Position numbers and translations under genes: made by a program
In this document: positions 47,190 through 57,350 of the stretch, one piece after another
Layout of the letters: each line of letters opens with the position of its first letter
How positions within the stretch are numbered: position 1 is the stretch's first letter
The notes under the pieces: generated by a model
The model's input: the letters and a program-made list of their open reading frames with translations, nothing else
Told to the model about the DNA's origin: nothing
Databases searched by the model: none
Assembly: GCF_964355755.1 (NCBI RefSeq)
Contig: NC_092674.1
Span: 30,988,001 to 31,052,000 of the forward strand
Length of the DNA: 64,000 nt
Origin: Antedon mediterranea
Lineage: Eukaryota; Echinodermata; Crinoidea; Comatulida; Antedonidae
Direction: 5' to 3'

Positions 47190-47286
47190 CAGCCAGTTAT
47201 GATATCGAAGATCAGTCGTTAGCCATCAAAGCACTCGTTATCATTGTAGGATTGTGATGCCAAACTGCCTCAAGTAACGTCCAGAG
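47190..47286 (+). other. Candidate 97-nt non-coding (5' UTR or lncRNA) exon
   Basis: TTTTATTTTTCTTAG precedes it and GAG|GTAAGT follows: strong acceptor and donor. All three frames contain stops, though one is open for 21 codons from its start. Composition is less AT-rich than the flanks. It could be an internal 5' UTR exon. Inferred from splice signals only. Confidence 0.35.
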
Positions 47287-47778
47287 GTAAGTTTACAGCA
47301 TCATTTTGCCATCTCGGTCATATGTCAATTCATTTAATTCTCAAACAGAAACAAAATTGACAGTCATGTATAAGTTATCATAGAATTTATCTACATTTTT
47401 ATTAATTTGATGTTTTATTTGCTCTTTTCGAAGCAAAGCCATTACACAAGACTCGTAGTTATCGTGTTCAGAATGTTATTGCCGATAAAAACGATGTTAA
47501 ATTTTTCAACGACCTCTGATGAAATTGACGTTTTATGTCATTTAAATATCTTTAGAGTATTTTACTTTGTTTCTTGATAAATTCAAATAATTTATTAAGG
47601 GTTGTGGCTTACATAACTAATATATAACAGCACACTTTAAAATTTATGTAGCAAGTTAGAATATTCCTTTATCCTTTTTTAAATGAAATTTGAAGATGTT
47701 ACCATTTTAAAACAGTAAAATTGTTTACTTAATTTACTCTTTCAATTTTACAAGTTATTCTAACTATATTATTATTAT

Positions 47779-48185
47779 TGTTTACTTTCTGCCAATCAGA
47801 GACATTCTTTCATATCATTCATGTTTACTTTCTGCCAATCAGAGACATTCTTTCATATCATTCATGTTTACTTTCTGCCAATCAGAAACATTGTTTCACA
47901 TCATTCATGTTTACTTTCTGCTAATCAGAGACATTCTTTCATATCATTCATGTTTACTTTCTGCCAATCAGAAACATTGTTTCACATCATTCATGTTTAC
48001 TTTCTGCCAATCAGAAACATTGTTTCATATCATTCATGTTTACTTTCTGCCAATCAGAGACATTGTTTCATATCATTCATGTTTACTTTCTGCCAATCAG
48101 AGACTGTTTCATATTATTCATGTTTACTTTCTGCCAATCAGAGACATTGTTTCATATCATTCAGTTTACATTCTGCCAATCAAGA
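47779..48185. repeat. 43-bp tandem array, about nine units
   Basis: Unit TTTACTTTCTGCCAATCAGA plus GACATTGTTTCATATCATTC plus ATG, with small changes and one 5-bp deletion. Three frames are open because 43-bp units lack stops, not because it codes. Confidence 0.95.
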
Positions 48186-51100
48186 ACATTGTTACAAATA
48201 AAGCATGATTTAGAATTAATTTTGGACTGCATAACATTTAGAAAGCTGAACGTTGATTATAAGGTCACTGACTTCCATCTAATCTCGTCAATTCATCTTA
48301 AAATGATGAGATGTGTATGATAGCTTCCTTTACCATCTTTGTGAATATTGCTATTTTCCCCTGGGTATATTTTACGTCCATTTAAGGTAGATACTGTCAT
48401 CTTCCGCGTCCATTAGTACAAAAAAATGGTTACATTGCCCTTCAAATTTCCGTTGAGATGAAAGAAATTCTAGAAACAATTTTAATCGGTCCTAAAGAAA
48501 TCTCAATATTGATCACTCTTTAAAAAATAATTAACACCACAATTTATTACCAAATAGCTTATGAATATTCATAATATAACTATTTAAAACAACTTTTTGA
48601 TCTCAATTTGAAATTGAATACAAGATTTAAATAAGTTGCATCGGGACTAAAAACTAGTTATGTGAGCTAAGAAAGGAATTTAAAGAAATTTCAGTGAAAT
48701 TTTGTTTTCAGAAATACATTGTACACTGTCAAACAGCAATATTTTATTTATTAATTGTACAATTAAAAATAATTTTAAAGACTTAAAAAGCTTAAAGCTT
48801 TCTTTAGAAATATTAGCAACTGTGTTCAAAAGATATTTTTATTACAGAAACAATGTATAATTATTTCTAGGTTAGGGACACATATATTTCTTATTTAAAT
48901 AACACATTATTTATTTATTGAATAAATATAAGTTCTCATGTTTACCTGCAAGACTAATTTATGTAGAGCTTTGCCGGAATCCATTTATTTCTGATGTAAT
49001 AACGACAACGTAGTACCAAACAAAGAACATCTCACGGGAGACGTCATAAAGTACAGAAAACAAAGTCCGAAATGTAATGTACGCAATTTTATTCAATGCT
49101 AATCTATGTACAACAACGATGCATATTGCGATAGACCTGCTTGTAAGCTCCTAATTTACAACCACCAGGAGTGATAGTAGCACAATGTTACATTATACGC
49201 AGTTTACAAAATAATTCAGTATCATAATGGATTGCGTGTTCCTAATATTTAATATAAATTAAATTATGAATTTTAATTCATCATGGTAATACGTTGCTTT
49301 GTCATATGTAAACAAATTATTTATACCTCACAATTCAATGTAGTAAAAAATATTAATAGTAAAAGCTTTATATTTAGATGCCATGATTAATATGTATTTA
49401 TATAATGGGAATGAATGGGTTTTTAGGGTGCTTAATAGTTGTGCAAGTATCCATGATCATGTTTTTTTAAATGTTTTTTATTTTATTTAACCAGATCCAA
49501 CAACGATAATTACCACCACTTACAGGTTTGAAACATAAAACAATAAAACATCAAAAACAATTAATAAACAAATACAATAGTTTCTGAATACTTATATTTA
49601 ATATAAATTGTTTGTAGTGCTTTAAAATCTGATTTCAACCAGCACTACCCTGGAGAAAGGTGACCAATCATTTAGCCCCTGGATCTTCTATTTGATGCCC
49701 CGTCTTTGTTTCTAGTTTCTAATTCAAACCATTGTGTTGAAAATCATTCCATTTCCACCTTGTACAGTGTCTGTGAATGCGTTTTAATTATCTCCGTCCT
49801 TTATTTCTAATTTCCCACAGGTCATATTTTAATTAAAGACCCAATGTCTTGTATTTACTTAGTAATAATGCACACATTAGTATTGTCTTTGTTTTGTAAA
49901 AGAGAATGAAATTTGATTTTACCTTGTTGACTCCGACATATGTTCATTTCATAGTTAATTCATTTTCAATAACCCACGAATAGATTGTAATACTCTTAGG
50001 GATTTGTGTATTCCTCATGGTTGTCAGATTTAGGTTGAGGTTGGGGTAAAATTGATGGTAATTATTTGGGATTAATTGTATCATATACAACTCAACTCAT
50101 GTGTATGTACTGAACTTTATCCTGTATAAAGATCAAAATAATAGTCTGTAAAAAAGTGTAAGTTTTCTTCCTATGTCTTTGCATGTCTTCTATGCATCTC
50201 AGATCTTATAACAAGTAACATAAATAAAATAAAAAATGTTGTGGGTTTGTAAAATTAAAAATAATATAATTAATAAATCTAAAATTGTCATGGTAATATT
50301 AAATAATGCCAGATAATTAAAAATAATACAATTAAAAAATGTGACTTTTTTAAAAACTGCCTGATGGATAAAAATAATGAAGGCAGCAGAGGTCCAAGAA
50401 AAAGAATGTGGGTCTGTAGAGGACCTATTTCAAATTTCCAATTTCCAGTTAAGCTTGAGGACCAGAATTAATACCTTTACTTTTTGACCACAGCACTCTT
50501 TGCAAAGATAATGATTTTCTTTTCTGTTAATCTTTATACCATGTTGTTAACACTACGCATAATTTATTTTCAACATACTACTACTATTCACAATACATTA
50601 TATGAATATACTAAAAGTTGAGCTTTCATTCAAACAAATTATCAACTATTGTAATGAATCAAATATAGTTACAGTGAGTCATCATTGTAAACTGCTATAA
50701 TGCTGTTCTCCAATGTTTTATAGTCTTTTTAACAGCTTGTGTACAATATATATATGACGTATGTCATAACATATTTCAGTTTGTATATAGTATATTCATT
50801 CTAGCGAGAATAAATAACTAAATCAAGAAATATATTCGAATAAAGTCATTATATACACATTATAAAGCATGAAGTGTAATGTGATTGTAGCATTAGTAGT
50901 ATTTTTTAAACATAGGTTAGGAATATCCAAACCGGAATTCCGATTTTTACCAATTGCTTGATATTTTAATAATTGGTCTTTAAAGCTCTGAAAAAATTGT
51001 TTAAATTAACAAATTTTATTAATATTTCTTCAATCATCACTATGCAATTTGTCACAAACCTAAACTCTAATCTTCTAAAATTCAAACATTTAGAACAATT

Positions 51101-51290
51101 GAAAATATATATTGTATACTAGTCATAGTGCCGAATCCTTTGCTTTAAATTTCCTCCTAAAGCATGGGGCCAATACTCAAGCTTATGTGTTAAATTTCTT
51201 TTAATGGCCAAAGATGACTCCTCAATTTATAAATCTTGGCCTTTTTTGTTTTTACACAACACACATTCTGGCCATAGAAGTTAAAAAACG
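48186..51290. other. Non-coding AT-rich stretch
   Basis: About 3 kb with no recognisable gene. A weak transposon-like tail may lie near 49480-49570. Confidence 0.4.
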
Positions 51291-51350
51291 CCCATCCATA
51301 GAACTACAGTTGTATTGATCAAACAATACAACTGTAGTTCTATGGATGGG
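51291..51350. repeat. Perfect 27-bp inverted repeat with 6-nt loop
   Basis: CCCATCCATAGAACTACAGT plus TGTATTG (51291-51317) is exactly inverted at 51324-51350, with ATCAAA between. Confidence 0.95.
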
Positions 51351-51360
51351 TATATTTGCA

Positions 51361-51500
51361 CTGATGAAGGGCTATGTGTTGCCCGAAAGCTCTGCTAAAC
51401 TTTTCTGGCAGTTTTACTTTATCGTTTTGATTTAGCTTTTCGTTGATACCCACAGCATTGTCATTTTTTTCAGTAATTTGCCTTTGGATTTATATATATA
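51361..51500 (+). mobile_element. Penelope-like 3' segment with hammerhead-like core
   Basis: CTGATGA (51361-51367), then a GGGC/GCCC stem (51369-51372 with 51381-51384), then GAAA (51385-51388): the order of a hammerhead ribozyme core with stem II. Next comes the repeat-family sequence TTTTACTTTATCGTTTTGAT ... CCCACAGCATTGTCATTTTT also found at 41446 and 53403. Stem III is not evident and the first stem II pair is A-C, so catalytic activity is doubtful. Confidence 0.4.
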
Positions 51501-51680
51501 TATTTATATTAAACCTAAACCAAGATGATGGATTAATAAACACAAAACATTAATCGGTACTCATGCAATAATGTTACATTTCCTGAATTTCTTATGTTTC
51601 TCATTAGTAAATGTAATAATATGATTATTATTTTGATATTAGCTGCAACTGTTCTCTTTAGTATGTATATCCCATTCTAC

Positions 51681-52205
51681 ATACAATAGGAATATGATAG
51701 GAATACAATAGGAATACAATAGGAATACAATAGGAATACAATAGGAATACATTAGGAATACGATAGGAATACGATAGGAATACGATAGGAATACGATAGG
51801 AATACGATAGGAATACGATAGGAATACGATAGGAATACGATAGGAATACGATAGGAATACGATAGGAATACGATAGGAATACGATAGGAATACGATAGGA
51901 ATACGATAGGAATACGATAGGAATACGATAGGAATACGATAGGAATACGATAGGAATACGATAGGAATACGATAGGAATACAATAGGAATACAATAGGAA
52001 TACAATAGGAATACATTAGGAATACGATAGGAATACGATAGGAATACGATAGGAATACGATAGGAATACGATAGGAATACGATAGGAATACGATAGGAAT
52101 ACGATAGGAATACGATAGGAATACGATAGGAATACGATATGAATACAATAGGAATACAATAGGAATACAATAAGAATACAATAGGAATACAATAGGAATA
52201 CATTA
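51681..52205. repeat. 11-bp satellite, about 48 units
   Basis: Unit GGAATACGATA. Outer and central units read AATACAATAGG, and single AATACATTAGG units at about 51747 and 52012 mark two similar blocks. The minus-strand frames (repeating Y/S/R/I/P/V/F/L) are artefacts of an 11-bp period. Confidence 0.95.
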
Positions 52206-53400
52206 TAAATATTTGTCTGTACGTGTATGTTTTATTATTCGGTTTTTGTATTTTAAAAACGTACCAGGATTACCTCAATAAAGCTAAAAAGAGGTTATTT
52301 CCAATGGGTCCTTTTTAACAATTTTAAGCAATTAAATTTAATAGAATAAAATAGAAAAAAACATTGAGAAATTTAAATGTTATGGTTTACATTATTTTTA
52401 CTAGTAGTACTCATTTCCAGGTTGAATCTTTATCGCATGTACATACACTCAGTCATTTAAATTTGCACATACACTCAGTCATTTAAATTTCAGTAATAGT
52501 GTCACTGTTTTTGGCTGTTATTTATTTTGTTAGTAACATGTTTGCTTCGTAACGTAGATTAAACTGGAGTTTTGTTTCGTGCTCATTTTTTTTTATATTT
52601 TCATTACTATATTTAAACAATTTCAATTTCTTTTTCTTTTGATTGCCGATATGAAAAGATAATTAATTAGCATAACTGTTCAGGATAGACATGTACAGTA
52701 ACTATATATAAAACATATAGTAACATATAGGCCATTTATGATTTATATGTTATCATAAATGCCATCATCTTTAAAAATATCTCTTCTGTTCTCTTTTATC
52801 TTTGCTTCCGTTTGTTCTGTTTCGTGTCGTACCATCAAATTTTATTTATGGATAAAGTCAACTTTGCCAAAATAGGTCACCGTTGTCACCTCATGTTCAG
52901 TTTGTGATGTCACTCAATGTATATCCCATGTTCGCTCTACATATTCCTTAATTATTCATATTTACTCAAGTGTGCTACTTCAATCATTGTTCTGTTTTTT
53001 TTAATAAAATTTATCTTTAAACTGTAAAATAAAGTTAATGAAATGTAATTTTCAGAAAGCTTATTTCACAGACTTTTAGTGCATGTTAATTACAGACTCA
53101 TTTGTCTTGCCTTAATTAGTTTTTTCTTGTTTATCCCCAGGCAGCATCATTTAGACGTTGATATCATTTAATCCCCTTTTATTGTTTTACCCCACATTTC
53201 TTGATACTCCATATTTTGAAGCAATTATCTGGTGCTAATAAATTCCGAACCATCCGTCTTTATTTCATCTAACCCCTAAAGGGCTAATGTAATTGCGTAT
53301 ATAAAATAGAAATTTTTAGTTATATAAACTGCAACTAATTCTTTTCCCTTCTACAATTTGGTTATTTAAGCAGTAGCACACAATATATGGATGCAAAGGC
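52206..53400. other. Non-coding stretch
   Basis: Only a small direct repeat, ACATACACTCAGTCATTTAAATT twice near 52441-52490, was noticed. Confidence 0.4.
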
Positions 53401-53402
53401 AT

Positions 53403-53575
53403 AATGACAATGCTGTGGGTATCTGTGGAAGGATCTCAATGGAGATAACAAATAAAATAAGCACTGAAAAAATGACAATGCTGTGGGTATCTGTGGAAGG
53501 ATCTCAATGGAGATAACAAATAAAATAAGCAAAAAGCTAAATCAAACAATAAAGTAAAACAGCTTTTGGATGTAC
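53403..53575 (-). mobile_element. Inverted Penelope-like 3' segment with 68-bp duplication
   Basis: AATGACAATGCTGTGGGTAT ... AACAAATAAAATAAGCA is present twice (53403 and 53471), then AAAAGCTAAATCAAACAATA and AAGTAAAACAGC. This is the reverse complement of the family at 41446 and 51407. Confidence 0.5.
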
Positions 53576-53584
53576 AAAGTTGAT

Positions 53585-53670
53585 ATTTTCACTCAGCTTC
53601 GCCTCGAAAATATAACCTATTTATCTCACAAAGTTATTTGTACCATTGCACTCATAAACATTCATTATAT
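53585..53670. repeat. Single diverged arm related to the foldback element
   Basis: CAGCTTCGCCTCGAAAATAT ... ACCATTGCACTCATAAACAT matches the right arm of the neighbouring foldback element at 53818-53973, in the same orientation, with substitutions. Confidence 0.6.
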
Positions 53671-53817
53671 GTGTTTATATAACACCTATATAAATTCCTG
53701 TCATTTGATTGGACGAATGTGGGTCACATGGCGTGCAATAGTACGCACTATTCAACGATCGTTAAATAGTACTTTTTGAAACATTTTTGTTTGTTATTTA
53801 GATGTTATATAAAACAA

Positions 53818-53973
53818 ATAATGAATGTTTTTTTATTCGTGTAATGGTACAAATAATGGCACTTGGTGAATGATGAAAGGTTATATCAACTCGGCTTTGC
53901 CTCGTTGATATAACCTTTCATCATTCACCTCGTGCCATTATTTGTACCATTGCACTCATAAACATTCATTATT
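53818..53973. repeat. Long inverted repeat (foldback element), arms about 65 bp
   Basis: AATGAATGTTT ... GAATGATGAAAGGTTATATC on the left is mirrored by GATATAACCTTTCATCATTC ... AAACATTCATT on the right, with a loop of about 15 bases (CGGCTTTGCCTCG). Near-perfect pairing. Confidence 0.85.
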
Positions 53974-54035
53974 TGTATAATAATATATGGTAATTAAATT
54001 TGATAAAATGATCAAAATTAGGCAAATGTTGCAGT

Positions 54036-54055
54036 GTGCCCCCCCCCCCCCCCCA
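54036..54055. repeat. Poly-C tract
   Basis: About 20 consecutive C bases in AT-rich surroundings. A comparable G run lies at about 21417-21430 in DNAJA3 intron 7. Confidence 0.9.
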
Positions 54056-54469
54056 CCTCTCTATTATGCATTTTTCTTACTTTTTATTTACTATAATTAC
54101 AAGTGAATTTAAGAAAATAATGAAAAAAAAAAGAAATATTAACGAACATCTATAATATGTATTTGTGAGATGACTAACAAATAAAAGTGGTAGTTTAAAC
54201 CAAAAACGAGAAAAAAAAGTTAATGTTCAAGATTTTACAAATTCTACAAAGTTCAATTCTCAATAAAATAGATAAGTTTTCAAGTAGTAAAAGTGTTTTG
54301 TGTGTCTTTGTCCACTTAATAGCTTAAGTTTTCATATTTTAAAACCTGCCAAGGCAAATCCTGTCCTTGAATAATGAAATTAATATAAGTAGAGTATTTT
54401 TATTAAAGCACAAACTAAAACCTTAAAGGGATTTACAATTACTATCCCAGTTAAGTGCTTAACAATTAT

Positions 54470-54625
54470 TTGTCTAATTGCTTTAACCACGCCTGTGAGA
54501 AAGACATACAACTCCCTGGAGGGGAATTTGATATTTTCTTACCTGAAATAAATGAGCTCATTGGATATCAAACCCCTAGGTACCCATTTTACTCCTGAGA
54601 GACAATGAGGATAAAACTATCTGTC
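54470..54625. mobile_element. Possible transposon fragment
   Basis: Contains TAGGTACCCATTTTACTCCT and GAGAGACAATGAGG, similar in style to the fragment at 59800-59990 (GGTTCCCATTTATACACCTG). No coding part; weak. Confidence 0.25.
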
Positions 54626-55900
54626 TCAAGGACAACCAACTTAAGTAGAAACTGTTACCAGTTACTACATCTCATGCTGTTACTGCCTTACTAAAATATT
54701 TAGAATTTGCTCAAGTATACTCATTTAAAATGTACTTAGATTAAAATATAGCAATACATAATTACTATCAATATTTTTAAGATTTTTATATTCGTTTTCA
54801 TTTTACAATCAACAGCCCTTCATTTAAAAATTGGAATACATAAAAAAATGACAATGACAAAAGTACATCAACAAGGTCCACAAGAACCAATTACAAACAA
54901 TTCTTAATTTTGGATTTAAATAATAAAATAATCATTGGTAAAAATACAGAAATCAACACATAAAGAATATAAATAGACATCTAATCTAATCTAAACATTG
55001 ATAGACTATCAATAAAATAGCTATGAGATGATATTTTAACTATTTAATTTTACTGACCATTAGCCTATAGTTCTCCAACTATAAACCAGATATTAAGAAT
55101 TAAATTAAGAGCATCATTTAAACTTTTTAAATTTGTTGATGTGAAATGGGAATTCGTACACCAAAAGCTTAAACACCTAAGTAAATTTGATATGATTTGA
55201 AATATCCTATTCTCCACCTTATGGGATTTAAATCCAATCTTGTCAGTAATGGTATTTTCATGAATGAAACTAAATAATTAGTTCATAATTTGAAACTTGT
55301 TTAAAAAACTTGTGATGTTAAACTTCTCTCCTAGTTTATGCAATTTAGGTGGTAGAATTATACTCACTGAGTCATATGGTAATCAGTAAATTTCAATGGT
55401 GTTCAACCAATCTTAATAATTATTTTAGGTTGTAGGATTTTACAAATCAGTAACTTTTGTAATAACCTTACTTTTACAGCAGTTTTTAGTCTTAATTTAC
55501 AATCTTATTTTAATTAAGGACATCAATACACAACAATTTTAAAGACATGGCTTAATATTCTCCCACAAACATTCATTTCACGCTTTATCAAAAATCCATA
55601 TTGATTCATTTAAAGAAGTTGTGTTGTTGTTTGTAGAGAGTGGATATGAGACGGGTGGGTTCCATCAATGGAAGTTAAGCTCGATAGGCATATGTACAGG
55701 GAAAAATTTCATTTGAAAATAAATTGCTAATCAAACTGATTTTTTAGTCAAGAAAGATAGTTTTGTATTGTATTTTTTGCTACACAATTGTAGAAATGTG
55801 TAGCAAAAAGGTTGTTTTGTATAGCTTTTTGCTATGCTACACTGGCGAAATTATTCCCTGATGTAGTTGCCTTTTCTCTCCCTTCCTTTTTGTCTATATT
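54626..55900. other. Non-coding AT-rich stretch
   Basis: No gene recognised. A short GTAGCAAAAAG / CTTTTTGCTA hairpin lies near 55780-55840. Confidence 0.35.
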
Positions 55901-56024
55901 TCACTATGAAACTTTATGTGACAAAAAAATGTGATGTGTCCATATATGGAAACGATGATGTCATATCATTTGGGCACATCATACATTCTTTGTCAAACTG
56001 GTTTGATAGTGTAGACAGATCTTT
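55901..56024. mobile_element. MITE copy 12, shortened
   Basis: The left end is decayed (TCACTATGAAACTTTATGTG), the right end TTTGATAGTGTAGACAGATC. CCATATATGG is retained inside. Confidence 0.75.
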
Positions 56025-56199
56025 ATATTTATTATTATATATATGATTTTTAGTGTTTACTATATTTCCTTATGGATGAATATAAAAACTTAGAGACCTG
56101 TTCGTGCTATATTGCTTGATGTTTTTTTATTGAATGTAAAGTGTGTGAGGACTGCAGGGTATGGAAGAAATAATTATTTCCTTCATGGTACACCATTAG

Positions 56200-56310
56200 A
56201 AAAAGAGTAGGCCTGCTCATTTTCTGGTGTACTGATCATGGTCTTGTATGGGTCCTCCAACTAAGTGTACTGGGGTCACCCAGTATAAAGAAGAATACAT
56301 GAAATAGATT
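56200..56310. mobile_element. LINE (L2/CR1-like) 3' tail
   Basis: GTACTGATCATGGTCTTGTA ... AGTGTACTGGGGTCACCCAG then TATAAAGAAGAATACATG. GGGTCACCC plus TATAAA-type tail matches the 3' ends at 26585 and 40240. Confidence 0.45.
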
Positions 56311-56970
56311 TTCTTACTTTTCCATAATCACTTTCTCCTTATTAGATCTACTACTGTTTGAGAAGATATTATTCATACATTCTTGCACACAAGTATGTAA
56401 AGGAATATAGCATAACAAATGAAATAATAATTCCATTTTTGTATCAGTCTAGGATATCATAAACAAGAAATGCATTAAAAATCAATATGGATTAACAAAA
56501 GGACACGTTTGTTTAGTATGATATACCTCGAGCCGTTACATAAAAGAACTCTGCAACAAGATATGTTTTATTATTTTACAGCCATTTGATAACTTTTTAT
56601 ATAAATGTTGATTTTTATCATCACAGACGTAATTGTCATGGCAACGGCAATCATCGTTGCAACTCAAGTACATTTTTTGTTAATGGAAGCATAAAAAAGG
56701 TGTTATTCTCATTACCGCACTGAAATATAAGAAAAGAACTTTACTCATAAAAAATGATTGCCGTATGATAAAGTAAGTTTGTAATCAAAATATGTGAAAA
56801 GTTGTATATTTGTCATGCCGCAGCTATGAAATTCCGCATAATGTCACTTACACGGGGCAAAGTATACTTGTGGACAAATTAAACGAAAGCAAGTTTTGCT
56901 TTCCACTTGATTGGAAATCGGTGAATCTTTTGTAATTACTTCGATATATACACGATATGATACTGAATTC

Positions 56971-57138
56971 AAAATGAGCACATTGGAGTTAACATATCAA
57001 AATGAGCACATTGGAGTTAACATATCAAAATGAGCACATTGGAGTTAACATATCAAAATGAGCACATTGGAGTTAACATATCAAAATGAGCACATTGGAG
57101 TTAACATATCAAAATGAGCACATTGGAGTTAACATATC
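56971..57138. repeat. 28-bp tandem array, six units
   Basis: AAAATGAGCACATTGGAGTT plus AACATATC repeated six times with no visible change, so it is recent. Confidence 0.95.
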
Positions 57139-57185
57139 AAATATTTCACTGCTTACAACATTTTTCAAATTCAGTAGTAGTTTCT

Positions 57186-57350
57186 AAAGCTCTGTCTACA
57201 CTATCAAAGTTTATGTGACAAAAAAGTGTGATGTGCCCAAATATGGTAGTAATATGCTTTAATATGGTAGTGATATGACATCATCATGTCCATATTTGGG
57301 CACATCACATTTTTTTGTCACATAAAGTTTGATAGTGTAGACAGAGCTTT
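57186..57350. mobile_element. MITE copy 13, near-complete and well preserved
   Basis: AAAGCTCTGTCTACACTATC on the left and its inverse on the right. CCAAATATGG (about 57237) and CCATATTTGG (about 57290) are inside, with TGACATCATCATG between. Good reference copy for the family. Confidence 0.9.

Noticed and set aside
47821-48320. Overlapping plus-strand frames of 94-126 codons
   Set aside because: All three frames are open because the 43-bp unit lacks stops; no splice or start context.
51639-52203. Two minus-strand open frames of about 180 codons (SYRIPIVFL repeats)
   Set aside because: They are created by an 11-bp satellite with no stop in any phase; composition is purely periodic.
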